A stretch of 64,000 bases of DNA from Streptomyces dysideae (GTDB taxonomy: Bacteria > Actinomycetota > Actinomycetes > Streptomycetales > Streptomycetaceae), in assembly GCF_001514305.1 (NCBI RefSeq), contig NZ_KQ949108.1, forward strand, positions 61,775-125,774. Reading direction: 5' to 3'. The notes beneath the pieces are model-generated. The model was given only the letters and a program-made list of their open reading frames with translations, did not search any database and had not been told where the DNA came from. Positions 1 through 8,686 of the stretch are shown here, one piece after another; the first letter of the stretch is position 1; each line of letters opens with the position of its first letter. The position numbers and the translations under genes were made by a program.

Positions 1-69
1 CAGCAGCCCGCTGCTCACCTCGCGTGCCGCGTCCGCCCCGGCCAGTACCTCGTCCGCGTCCCGCTGCAC
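1..69 (-). CDS. Possible 5' end of a gene running off the left edge
   Basis: A GTG at position 69 is preceded on the minus strand by AGGAAC at a normal spacing and opens 23 codons (VQRDADEVLAGADAARE...) that stay open to the window edge. The composition is typical of a Streptomyces N-terminus, but too little is present to name a family. It would lie downstream of the beta-galactosidase on the same strand. Seen: start, RBS and open frame. Inferred: that it is a gene at all. Confidence 0.3.
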   Translation of the reverse strand, partial: MQRDADEVLAGADAAREVSSGLL

Positions 70-175
70 GCGTTCCTGCCGTGCAGGTCAAGGGCTCATG
101 GTTCACGGGCGGGGTCCAGGGTACGGAAAGGGGCCCCGGCCGCGCACCGAGACCCCCGTCACTCCGTGGCGCCGG

Positions 176-3100
176 TCAGTCCACCGCGGTGGGCCGCCGC
201 GATGCCGTCATCGCCTGCCCGACGTTCCGCAGCGGCCGCAGCCGGTACGTGTACGCGTAGTCCCGGTTGGCGAACAGCTTGTACTCGTCGTGGGTGTGGG
301 CGCCCCAGCTGTTGTCGCCGCCCACGCCCATCTGCCGGTACGCGAGCCGCAGGACGACCTCGTCGCGCGGGGTCAGCTGGTAGTCGTGCCGGGCGCCGAC
401 GGACAGGTCCTCCGGGGTGAAGTGGGAGGCGTTGACCTCCAGCAGGGGTTCGCCGGAGACGAGGAGGCCGGTGCCGGTGCCGTCGGTCAGGGCGATCCAG
501 CGGACGTCGGTCCTGCCGCCGTTCTCCTGCGGGCGGATGTAGGGCTCCCACTGGCCGCAGACGGTGCCGGAGTAGCGGCCGACGTCGGTGCCGTTGTTGC
601 GGTCCCACTGGTTCTCTTCGGGGCCGCGGCCGTAGTAGTGCAGTTTCTCCAGGCGGCCGGGCAGCAGGAGCAGGGTGCCGACCTCGGGGATGTACGGAAG
701 TGAGGACGCGCCCGGGTGCAGGGTGTTGTCGACCTTGATCTCGCCGTTGCCGAAGACCGTGTAGGTGGTGGTGTACGTCGACTCCGTGGTCGTCGGCAGG
801 GTGCCGCCGACCTTGATCTCGACCGCCCTGTCCCGCAGTGCGCGCACGTCGACGGACGTCACCTTGCGGTTCGTGCCGGCGTCGCGCCAGGTCTGGTTGC
901 GGATGTGCTGGCCGTTGCCGTGGTCGTTGTCGGTGGGCGCCCGCCAGAAGTTCGGGGCGGGGCCGGAGGTGATGAGCTGTGTGCCGCGGGCCTTGTACGA
1001 GGTGATGACGCCGGTCTTCTTGTCGACCGTCACGGAGAAGCCCCTGCCGGTGACGGTGACCGTCGTGTCGCCGTCCTCGTGGGTGAGCGCCGGGACGCTG
1101 TCCAGCGGTGCCGGCGTCACGGCGGGGCTCTTCGCCTCTACGGCGAGTTGCGCCCTGCCCACCTCGAAGCCGGCCCTCGCCCACTTCGTGGATTCCTTGG
1201 TGGTGAAGGACAGTTCGAGGAAGTACTCCGTGCCCGGCGCCGGGGCGGCCGGAACCTTGAACGGCACGGTGATGTCCTTGGTGGACAGCGGCGGCACGTC
1301 CAGCTGCGCGCGGCTCAGCCTTCCGCGCTGCACGGCCTTGCCGTCGGCCACGAGGGTCCAACTGCCGTTTAATTCACGGAGGTTGGTGAACAGGTTCTCG
1401 TTGGTGAGGGTGACCATCCCCCAACCGCCGGAGGTCCATGCGGCGTTGACCGTCTGGTGGATCCGCTTGATCTCGGCGGCCTTGCCGGTGTGGCCGCGGT
1501 CGGCGGTGACGATGCCGTCAGCGACGAAGTTGCCGTCGTTGGGGTTGTCGCCCCAGTCGCCGCCGTACGCGAAGAAGGTCTTCTCGCGCGGCCGCTTCTC
1601 GGTCAGGCCGACCGTGGCCGCGTCGAACCAGAACCGCACCGCGTCGTCCCCGGGACCGCGGCCGTCGGAGGACAGTTCGGCGGCGCTCAGGGCACGGGCG
1701 TAGACCCGCGCGCGGCGGATGGTGCCGCTGAACTCGCGGCTGGGGTTGTCGACGTCGGTGGCGAGGGCGAGCGGTGCGGTGTTCCTGCTGGGGCGCTGGG
1801 TGGTGGTCCGGGTGGCCTTCGCCTCGCCGTCGACGTAGAGGGTCAGCCTGCCCGCGTCCGCGTCGAAGACGCCCGCGATGTGGTGCTCGGTGCCGGTCCA
1901 GTTGTCGGGCACGGCCCAGCCGGCGGTGATCCACTGGCCGCCGCCGTGGATGAAGAACTCGACGCTCTTGTTGGTCTGCTTGAGGGCGTACTGGGTGTCG
2001 CCCTTGGCGAGGATGGGCTGGTGGTAGCCGGTGACATGCGGGGTGATCCACGCCTCCAGCGTCAGGGAGCCGGTGAGGTCGAGGCTCGCGTCGCGGGCGA
2101 AGACGGTGCCGCCCAAGACGCCCTTGGCGCGGTCGAAGGTGCCGCTGGGGGCCATGATCTCGCCGCGCAGCCTGCCGGGGCCGGTCTCGGTGAGCAGCCT
2201 GCGGGTGGGGGTGGGCCAGCTCAGGGACTGGTCGACGAAGTCCCAGATCCAGCCGCCCTGGAGGACGGGGTAACGGCGGACGAGGTCCCAGTACTTCTTG
2301 AAGTTGCCGTTGGAGTTCCCCATCGCGTGGGAGTACTCGATCATGACGTACGGCCGGGTGTCGGCGGTGTCCTTGGCGCGGGCCTCGACGCGTGCGGGGC
2401 TGTCGTACATCTCCGAGCGGATGTCGCTGATCGTGGGGCGGTCGTCGCCCTCGTACTGGATGACGCGGGTGGTGTCGTACGACTTGATCCAGTCGTGCAT
2501 GGCGACGAAGGTGCTGCCGCCGCCCGCCTCGTTGCCGAGGGACCAGATGACGGCCGAGGCGTGGTTCTTGTCGCGGTGGACCATGTTCTGGGCGCGGGCG
2601 ACGCAGGCCTCGGTCCAGTCGGCGTGGTTTCCGGGGTACTCGCCGCGGATGCCGTGGGTCTCGAGGTTGGTCTCGTCGACCAGGTAGAGGCCGTACTCGT
2701 CGGCGAGTTCGAGCCAGACCGGGTTGTTGGGGTAGTGCGAGGTGCGGACGCTGTTCATGTTCAGCCGCTTGATGATCGTGATGTCCTCGATCATGTCGGC
2801 GCGAGTGAGGGACATGCCGCGGTCGGGGTGCATCTCGTGCCGGTTGGTGCCGCGGAAGGAGACGGGCTTGCCGTTGATCCGCATCAGGCCGTCCTTCAGG
2901 GCGAACTCGCGGAAGCCGACCCGGTGCGAGAGGGTCTCGATCACCTTCCCGGCGGGGTCGCGGAGGCGCAGGACCGCCGTGTAGAGGTTCGGGTGCTCGG
3001 CCGACCAGAGCCTGGGCGCGGGTACGGCCTTGACGGACTGGACGGTCACGTCCTTGCCGGCTTCGTCCACTTGGGCCTGCTGCTGCAGCGGGCGCGACCA

Positions 3101-4084
3101 GACGGCGTGTCCGGCCGCGTCGTACAGCTGGGTCTCGACGGTGTACCGGCCGGCGCCGCTCCCGCCGTAGCCGCGCACGCTCGCGGTCACCGACAGTTCG
3201 GCGGACTTGTAGTCGTCGCCGAGCGGGGTGTCCAGGCGGAAGTCGCGCAGGCGCACGGCCGGGGTGGAGTACAGGTAGACCGAGCGGAAGATGCCGCTCA
3301 GCCGGATCATGTCCTGGTCCTCGAGCCAGTCGCCGTCGGAGTAGCGGTAGACCTCGACGGCGATCTGGTTGGTGCCGGGCTTGAGGTGCTCGGTGATGTC
3401 GTACTCGGCGGGCGTGAAGGAGTCCTCGTGGTAGCCGACGAGTTCGCCGTTGATCCACACGTAGTGGGCGGACTTGACGCCCTCGAAGTGCAGGAAGGTC
3501 CGCCGTCCCGACCAGTCCTTCGGCACCGTGAAGGTACGTCTGTACTGGCCGACGGGGTTGTAGCGGGTGGGCGCGGCGGGCGGCTGCGGCTCCTCGCCGA
3601 GGCCGTTGGGGCCCCAGTAGGGGTAGGTGATGTTGACGTAGATCGGGAAGTCGTAGCCGTGCAGCTGCCAGCAGGAGGGGACGGGGATGGTGTCCCACTC
3701 TCTGTCGTCGACGTCGGTGCGGTGGAAGTCGGCGTCCCGGTCGTCGGGGCGGTCCGCGTAGGCGAACTTCCACTTGCCGTCCAGGCTCAGCCGGTACGGG
3801 GAGCGGGTGCGGTCGGCGGCGAGGGCCTGCCTGACGTCCGCGTACGGCATGAGGGTGGCGTGCGGCGGCTCGGTGCCCAGTCGGAAGATGTCGATGTTGC
3901 CGTTCCACTCCGGGGAGCCGGCCGCTGTCCCGGCCCCCTCGGCCCCGTGCGCGGCGTAGGACGATCCGGACAGGGCGAGCGCGCCGAGGACGGCGGCTCC
4001 GCCCTCCAGGAGACGACGTCGGCTGACGGCCACGCCCTGGGGGCGGATGGGGTGACCGGCGGGAGACTCGGGAGAGTGCGACAT
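176..4084 (-). CDS. Exported GH2 beta-galactosidase with inserted LamG domain
   Basis: A 1302-aa glycoside hydrolase of family 2 that should release terminal beta-galactose outside the cell. The N-terminus carries a twin-arginine signal (SRRRLLEGG followed by a hydrophobic run), so it is probably Tat-exported. Then come the sugar-binding and immunoglobulin-like domains, the TIM barrel with acid/base Glu near residue 519 (SLGNEAGGG) and nucleophile Glu near 583 (MIEYSHAMGNSNG), and a C-terminal beta-galactosidase small-chain domain. A laminin-G/concanavalin-like domain (about 655-800) interrupts the barrel between GGWIWDFVDQSL and the conserved FFAYGGDWGDNPND stretch. Start at 4084 is chosen over 4120 because GAGGAAGG sits just upstream. 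Family is certain; beta-galactosidase activity rather than another GH2 activity is likely from the full LacZ-like layout. Confidence 0.92.
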   Translation of the reverse strand: MSHSPESPAGHPIRPQGVAVSRRRLLEGGAAVLGALALSGSSYAAHGAEGAGTAAGSPEWNGNIDIFRLGTEPPHATLMPYADVRQALAADRTRSPYRLSLDGKWKFAYADRPDDRDADFHRTDVDDREWDTIPVPSCWQLHGYDFPIYVNITYPYWGPNGLGEEPQPPAAPTRYNPVGQYRRTFTVPKDWSGRRTFLHFEGVKSAHYVWINGELVGYHEDSFTPAEYDITEHLKPGTNQIAVEVYRYSDGDWLEDQDMIRLSGIFRSVYLYSTPAVRLRDFRLDTPLGDDYKSAELSVTASVRGYGGSGAGRYTVETQLYDAAGHAVWSRPLQQQAQVDEAGKDVTVQSVKAVPAPRLWSAEHPNLYTAVLRLRDPAGKVIETLSHRVGFREFALKDGLMRINGKPVSFRGTNRHEMHPDRGMSLTRADMIEDITIIKRLNMNSVRTSHYPNNPVWLELADEYGLYLVDETNLETHGIRGEYPGNHADWTEACVARAQNMVHRDKNHASAVIWSLGNEAGGGSTFVAMHDWIKSYDTTRVIQYEGDDRPTISDIRSEMYDSPARVEARAKDTADTRPYVMIEYSHAMGNSNGNFKKYWDLVRRYPVLQGGWIWDFVDQSLSWPTPTRRLLTETGPGRLRGEIMAPSGTFDRAKGVLGGTVFARDASLDLTGSLTLEAWITPHVTGYHQPILAKGDTQYALKQTNKSVEFFIHGGGQWITAGWAVPDNWTGTEHHIAGVFDADAGRLTLYVDGEAKATRTTTQRPSRNTAPLALATDVDNPSREFSGTIRRARVYARALSAAELSSDGRGPGDDAVRFWFDAATVGLTEKRPREKTFFAYGGDWGDNPNDGNFVADGIVTADRGHTGKAAEIKRIHQTVNAAWTSGGWGMVTLTNENLFTNLRELNGSWTLVADGKAVQRGRLSRAQLDVPPLSTKDITVPFKVPAAPAPGTEYFLELSFTTKESTKWARAGFEVGRAQLAVEAKSPAVTPAPLDSVPALTHEDGDTTVTVTGRGFSVTVDKKTGVITSYKARGTQLITSGPAPNFWRAPTDNDHGNGQHIRNQTWRDAGTNRKVTSVDVRALRDRAVEIKVGGTLPTTTESTYTTTYTVFGNGEIKVDNTLHPGASSLPYIPEVGTLLLLPGRLEKLHYYGRGPEENQWDRNNGTDVGRYSGTVCGQWEPYIRPQENGGRTDVRWIALTDGTGTGLLVSGEPLLEVNASHFTPEDLSVGARHDYQLTPRDEVVLRLAYRQMGVGGDNSWGAHTHDEYKLFANRDYAYTYRLRPLRNVGQAMTASRRPTAVD

Positions 4085-4173
4085 GACCGTGGCCTTCCTC
4101 GCAACGACTGTGCGCTGCACGGCTTGAGGGAGCGTCAGATCTTGTGCGGTGCTGTTGGTAAACCGAACGAACC

Positions 4174-6099
4174 CTAGGATGCGAACCCGAGTGAAGCAAT
4201 GATGCTGTCGTTCTTTGTGTGATCCTGCGGGGTTGACTCGCGTCCCTCGAACTGCGTCCGGTACAGCTCGGCGTAACGGCCGTCGGCCGCGAGGAGTTCG
4301 TCGTGGGTGCCGCGCTCCACGATCCGGCCGGCCTCGACCACCAGGATCAGGTCGGCCGAGCGCACGGTGGACAGCCGGTGGGCGATGACTACGGCGGTCC
4401 GGCCCGCCAGGGCCTCGGTGAGGGCCCCCTGGACCGCGGCCTCCGAGGTGTTGTCCAGGTGGGCGGTGGCCTCGTCGAGGATGACGACGCGCTGGCGGGC
4501 CAGCAGCAGCCGGGCGATGGTCATCCGCTGGCGTTCACCGCCGGAGAGCCGGTAGCCGCGCTCGCCGACCACGGTGTCGAGGCCGTCGGGCAGGGACCGT
4601 ACGAGGTCGTCGAGGCGGGAGCGGCGCAGGGCGTCCCAGAGTTCCTCCTCAGTGGCGGTGGGGCGCGCGAGGAGGAGATTCGCCCCGACCGTGTCGTGGA
4701 ACAGATGGCCGTCCTGGGTGACCATGCCGACGGTGCCGCGCAGGGACTCGGCGCTCAGGTCGCGGACGTCGACGCCGCCGACGCGTACGGCGCCCTCGTC
4801 TACGTCGTAGAGACGCGGGAGCAGGCCGGCGACGGTCGACTTGCCCGCGCCGGAGGAACCGACCAGGGCGATGGTCTGCCCCGGTTCGGCGCGGAAGGAG
4901 ATGCCGTGCAGGACCTCGTCGCCGCCGCGTGTGTCGAGGGCGGCGACCTCCTCCAGGGAGGCGAGGGAGACCTTGTCGGCGGCGGGGTAGCCGAAGCGGA
5001 CGTCGTCGAACTCGACCGCGACCGGGCCGTCAGGGACCTTCTTGGCGTCCGGCTTCTCCGCGATGAGCGGCTTCAGGTCGAGCACCTCGAAGACCCGCTC
5101 GAAGCTGACCAGCGCGCTCATCACCTCGACACGCGCCCCGGCCAGTGCGGTCAGCGGCGCATACATGCGGGTCAGGAGCAGCGCCAGCGCGACGACGTCG
5201 CCGGGCTTGAGGGTGCCGCGCAGGGCGAACCAGCCGCCGAGGCCGTAGACCAGGGCCAGCGCCAGGGCGGACACCAGGGTCAGCGCGGTGATGAAGACCG
5301 ACTGGGCGGTGGCCGTCCGTACGCCGATCTCCGCGACCCGCCGGGCCCGCGCCGCGAACTCCTCCGACTCCTGCTCGGGGCGCCCGAACAGCTTGACCAG
5401 CGTGGCGCCGGGCGCGGAGAAGCGCTCGGTCATCCGGGTGCCCATCGCCGCGTTCAGCGTCGCCGCCTCCCGCTGCATCCTGGCCATCCGGCTGCCCATG
5501 TGCCGGGCGGGGATCACGAACACCGGGAGCAGCACCAGCGCGAGCAGGGTGATCTGCCAGGACAGCGTGAGCATGACGGCCAGGGTGAGCACGAGCGTGA
5601 CGAGGTTGCTGACGACTCCGGACAGGGTGTTGCTGAAGGCGCGCTGGGCGCCGATGACGTCGTTGTTGAGACGGGAGACGAGCGCTCCCGTACGAGTGCG
5701 TGTGAAGAACGCGACCGGCATGCGCTGCACATGATCGAACACAGCCGTCCGCAGATCGAGGATGAGTCCCTCCCCGAGCGCCGCCGACAGGCGCCTGCCC
5801 AGCACGCCGAGCACCGCCTCCACGACCGCGATGAGGGCGATCAGCAGGGCCAGGCATACGACATTCCCCGCGTCGCCGCCCGTCACGATCGCGTCGACGA
5901 CCAGTCCGGCCAGTACGGGCGTGGCGACCGCGAGCAGTGCGGTCAGCACCCCGAGCACCACGAACCGTGTGATGCGCGCGCGGTGCGGGCGGGCGAACGC
6001 GCCGATGCGGCGCAGTGTGGCCCGCGCGAGCGGGCGGCGCTCCTGCTCGGCGTTCATGACGCTGTGCAACTGTGTCCACGCTGTGGTTTCCATGCTCAT
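4174..6099 (-). CDS. ABC exporter, fused membrane and ATPase domains
   Basis: A 641-aa type IV ABC exporter half-transporter. The N-terminal 330 residues contain six membrane helices (for example ITRFVVLGVLTALLAVATPV and the pair around residues 140-175). The nucleotide-binding domain follows, with Walker A GSSGAGKST, signature LSGGERQ, Walker B VVILDEATAHLD and the switch histidine in VIAHRLST. It probably exports a drug or redox-active compound as a homodimer. The promoter holds a SoxR-like box (see the promoter entry), and the predicted transcription start coincides with this ATG, so the mRNA is probably leaderless. From memory, a similar ABC exporter gene (SCO7008) belongs to the S. coelicolor SoxR regulon; orthology was not checked. 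Confidence 0.93.
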   Translation of the reverse strand: MSMETTAWTQLHSVMNAEQERRPLARATLRRIGAFARPHRARITRFVVLGVLTALLAVATPVLAGLVVDAIVTGGDAGNVVCLALLIALIAVVEAVLGVLGRRLSAALGEGLILDLRTAVFDHVQRMPVAFFTRTRTGALVSRLNNDVIGAQRAFSNTLSGVVSNLVTLVLTLAVMLTLSWQITLLALVLLPVFVIPARHMGSRMARMQREAATLNAAMGTRMTERFSAPGATLVKLFGRPEQESEEFAARARRVAEIGVRTATAQSVFITALTLVSALALALVYGLGGWFALRGTLKPGDVVALALLLTRMYAPLTALAGARVEVMSALVSFERVFEVLDLKPLIAEKPDAKKVPDGPVAVEFDDVRFGYPAADKVSLASLEEVAALDTRGGDEVLHGISFRAEPGQTIALVGSSGAGKSTVAGLLPRLYDVDEGAVRVGGVDVRDLSAESLRGTVGMVTQDGHLFHDTVGANLLLARPTATEEELWDALRRSRLDDLVRSLPDGLDTVVGERGYRLSGGERQRMTIARLLLARQRVVILDEATAHLDNTSEAAVQGALTEALAGRTAVVIAHRLSTVRSADLILVVEAGRIVERGTHDELLAADGRYAELYRTQFEGRESTPQDHTKNDSIIASLGFAS

Positions 6100-6106
6100 G
6101 TGGGAG

Positions 6107-6137
6107 AACGTAGAACCTCAAGCATCATTGAGGTCAA
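6107..6137 (-). promoter_or_regulatory. SoxR/MerR-type promoter with 19-bp spacer
   Basis: On the minus strand TTGACC (6132-6137) and TACGTT (6107-6112) form -35 and -10 boxes separated by 19 bp, the overlong spacing that MerR-family activators such as SoxR correct by DNA distortion. The spacer is centred on ACCTCAAGCATCATTGAGGT (6115-6134), whose arms ACCTCAA/TTGAGGT match the known SoxR box (CCTCAAG...CTTGAGG) except for one inner base. Only 7 nt separate the -10 from the exporter ATG, implying a leaderless transcript. Identification as SoxR rather than another MerR protein is inferred from the match. Confidence 0.8.
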
Positions 6138-6195
6138 TGCCCGGCCCCCGTCGCCCACCCGACCCTCCCTGCGTTGCCCCCACGCGAAGGACCCG

Positions 6196-7251
6196 ATGAC
6201 CGTACGTAACGCACTGTCCCCGCTTCCGCAACCCGCAGTTGGCGCGGGGCGGAAACCCTCTTCTGATGTGACTGCGGTACACCTCCCCGATGCCTCCGAC
6301 GTCCCCAAGGGGCGACTCCCCCGTCGCGTCCCGGTCCGGCAGATCCTGTGTCTGCTTCCGCTCCTGCTGGTCGCCGTGGTGGCGGTCCAGCACCGCGCCG
6401 TGCTCGCCGACGGCTTCGCCCACCTCGGCACCGCCGAGTGGCCGTGGCTGCTGGCGGCGGTCTGCGCCACCTGTCTGACCTGGGTCGCCGCGGCTTGCAC
6501 CCGGCAGGGCGCGGTCGTCGAAGGTCTGCCCAAACTCCGGCTGCTGGCCACCCAGTTCGCGGCCGGCGCGGCCAACCATCTGCTGCCGACCGGGCTGGGT
6601 GCGAGCGCGGTCAACCTGCGCTTCATGACGGTGTGCGGGCTGCCGCTCGCCCGCTCCTCGGCGGCCCTCGCGCTCTATCTGCTGGCGGAGACGATCGGCC
6701 GCCTGACCCTGCTGGCGGCGCTGCTCATCGCGTTCCCCGAGGCGCTGCGGCTCGGCACGCTGATCCCCGAGGGGGCGATGGGCCCGCTGCTGCTCGGCGC
6801 CGCCGCGCTCGTCCTGGTGGCGGCGGTCACTCTCGTCGTCGTGCGGCGCCTGCGCGCGACGGTGATCTCCTTCCTGCGCACCGCGCTCGGCGAGGCCCGC
6901 TCGGTGCACACCCGCCCGTCCCGGGCGCTCGCGCTGTGGGGCGGTTCGCTGGCCTTTCCCGCGCTGCAGGCGACCGTGCTGGTCACGGTGGGGCAGGCGT
7001 TGGGGCTGCCGGTGCCGCCGCTGCACATGGCGGTCGCGTATCTGGCCGCGACGGTCGCGGTCGCCCTCGTCCCCACCCCGGGCGGGATCGGCTCGGTCGA
7101 GGCGGCGCTCGTGGTGGCCCTGGTGGCGGCGGGCGGTCCGGCGGCGGTGGCGACGGCGGTGGTCCTGGCCTTCCGGATCATCACGGTGTGGCTGCCGCTG
7201 CTGCCGGGCGCGCTGACGCTGGGCGCGCTGGTGCGCTGGAAGGTCATCTGA
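6196..7251 (+). CDS. Flippase-like membrane protein (LPG synthase TM / UPF0104 type)
   Basis: A 351-aa integral membrane protein with about eight helices, starting with ILCLLPLLLVAVVAVQ, and the family hallmarks AANHLLPTGLGASAVNLRF and VALVPTPGGIGSVEAALV. These match the lysylphosphatidylglycerol-synthetase transmembrane/UPF0104 family, whose members flip or transfer lipids. No C-terminal aminoacyl-transferase domain is present, so lysyl transfer is not expected. The start ATG at 6196 has GAAGGA upstream; the frame is open much further upstream but that lies antisense to the exporter. It is divergent from the exporter and may share its SoxR-boxed intergenic region. Exact substrate unknown. 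Confidence 0.85.
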   Translation: MTVRNALSPLPQPAVGAGRKPSSDVTAVHLPDASDVPKGRLPRRVPVRQILCLLPLLLVAVVAVQHRAVLADGFAHLGTAEWPWLLAAVCATCLTWVAAACTRQGAVVEGLPKLRLLATQFAAGAANHLLPTGLGASAVNLRFMTVCGLPLARSSAALALYLLAETIGRLTLLAALLIAFPEALRLGTLIPEGAMGPLLLGAAALVLVAAVTLVVVRRLRATVISFLRTALGEARSVHTRPSRALALWGGSLAFPALQATVLVTVGQALGLPVPPLHMAVAYLAATVAVALVPTPGGIGSVEAALVVALVAAGGPAAVATAVVLAFRIITVWLPLLPGALTLGALVRWKVI

Positions 7252-7299
7252 ACCGCTGGGTAGCGTGCGGGGTCCGACGCCACGGAAAGGGGCCCCGCC

Positions 7300-8064
7300 A
7301 TGCCGGTCCGAGTCGAACGCCAGGGCCACGTCACCACCGTCGTCCTCGCCCGCCCCGAGGTCCGCAACGCGGTCGACGGCCCGACCGCCACCGAACTCGC
7401 CGCCGCCTTCCGTGAGTTCGAGGCGGACGGGGAGGCCCGGGTTGCGGTGCTGTGGGGCGAGGGCGGCACGTTCTGCGCGGGCGCCGACCTCAAGGCCCTC
7501 GGCACCGACCGCGGCAACCGTGTCACGGAGGACGGCGACGGTCCGATGGGGCCGACCCGGCTGCGGCTGTCCAAGCCGGTGATCGCCGCGGTCGCCGGGC
7601 ACGCCGTGGCCGGAGGCCTCGAGCTGGCGCTCTGGTGCGACCTGCGGGTCGCCGAGGAGGACGCCGTCTTCGGGGTGTTCTGCCGCCGCTGGGGCGTTCC
7701 GCTGATCGACGGCGGCACGGTACGGCTGCCCCGGCTGATCGGCACGAGCCGCGCCCTGGACATGATCCTGACGGGCAGGCCGGTGCCGGCCCGCGAGGCC
7801 TACGAGATCGGCCTCGCCAACCGCGTCGTCCCGACCGGCACCGCCCGCGCCGGGGCCGAGCAACTGGCGGCCACGATCGCCCGGTTCCCGCAGGCGTGTC
7901 TGCGCGCCGACCGGGCGTCCGTGCTCGACCAGGAGGGGCTGGACGAACCGGCGGCGATGCGGGGTGAACTCCGTTACGGCATGGAGGTGTCGGCGGAGAG
8001 TCTGGAGGGTGCGGCGCGGTTCGCGTCCGGGGCCGGGCGGCATGGGTCGTTCAGGGACGTGTGA
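7300..8064 (+). CDS. Enoyl-CoA hydratase/isomerase family protein (crotonase)
   Basis: A 254-aa crotonase-fold enzyme: the N-terminal NAVDGPTATEL stretch, the first oxyanion-hole segment FCAGADLKALG, and the second VAGGLELALWCDLRVAEEDAVFGVF. Members hydrate, isomerise or hydrolyse acyl-CoA thioesters in the cytoplasm. Length is normal. RBS GGAAAGG lies before ATG 7300. It may be co-transcribed with the flippase gene 48 nt upstream. The exact reaction cannot be told from sequence. Confidence 0.9.
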   Translation: MPVRVERQGHVTTVVLARPEVRNAVDGPTATELAAAFREFEADGEARVAVLWGEGGTFCAGADLKALGTDRGNRVTEDGDGPMGPTRLRLSKPVIAAVAGHAVAGGLELALWCDLRVAEEDAVFGVFCRRWGVPLIDGGTVRLPRLIGTSRALDMILTGRPVPAREAYEIGLANRVVPTGTARAGAEQLAATIARFPQACLRADRASVLDQEGLDEPAAMRGELRYGMEVSAESLEGAARFASGAGRHGSFRDV

Positions 8065-8086
8065 TGACGCCCGGCGGGGTGCGCGG

Positions 8087-8398
8087 GTGCGGTGACGTCG
8101 GATCCAGGCCATTTTCGGCGCGGCGGAGTACGGGGCGAGGGGCAGGCCGGTCGGCTGCCGTACCTCCTCGGTGTGCGGGGCGGGTTCGGCGCGGCGGTCC
8201 GGCCGGACGAGGGCGCCGGTCAACGGGCGGCCGGTGCCTGGGTCCCGGGCGAGTACGGTCTCGCCCGGGTTGGCGAGGCCCAGCGGGGAGTGCGCGGGTA
8301 GCCGGCGTCGACGACCGAGGCGTACAGCTCGTGCGGGTCGGCCTCCGCCGGGCGCCGGGGAGATGGCGGGGGTCGACGGCGAGTAACTCGCTCGTCAC
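8087..8398 (-). pseudogene. Remnant of an FGGY-family sugar kinase
   Basis: Three minus-strand frames each hold a recognisable piece of an FGGY carbohydrate kinase N-terminus, in the right order. From 8396 leftwards: SELLAVD then RHLPGA; then EADPHELYASVVDAG in a second frame; then ANPGETVLARDPGTGRPLTG followed by ALVRPDRRAEP and TGLPLAPYSAAPKMAWIR in a third frame (family form: GLANQGETVLAWD...LVWQDRRAEP...LTGLPLDPYFAAPKMAWIR). At least two frameshifts and an internal deletion are needed, and the C-terminal three quarters is absent. Family assignment is from recalled conserved motifs. Confidence 0.7.
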
Positions 8399-8686
8399 CG
8401 CGCCTCCTCGTCCCGTCGAACGCGCCGGCGATCACCGCACGCCGGCCCGCCGCCGAACCGCGCACCGCGTCAAGCGGCTCCGGCCGAGAGGCGCTATCCG
8501 GACTCGGCGCTGGTACGAACTCCTGTGCGGGATACCGCAGAATGAACCGGCGTGCCGGCCTCGGGGGCAAGGGGTGGTCGGCGCGACGTTACATCCCGGA
8601 ATTCGAGCAGGTGACGACGTGACGAAACTTCACATGCGGCTGTCGGCGAAGGTGTTCGCCGCCGCTTTTCTCCCCGGGGGTGACCG
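8399..8686. other. Non-coding stretch between kinase remnant and MscS gene
   Basis: No reading frame with convincing coding features was found here. It presumably holds the promoter of the mechanosensitive channel gene; no clear -35/-10 or operator stands out. Confidence 0.4.

Noticed and set aside
1457..4177. A 906-codon plus-strand open frame opposite the beta-galactosidase
   Set aside because: It is the high-GC shadow of the real gene: Val/Gly/Ala/Asp-rich, no domain motif, poor start context.
4303..6195. Upstream extension of the flippase frame by about 630 codons
   Set aside because: This part is antisense to the ABC exporter and has shadow composition; a good RBS and ATG exist at 6196.
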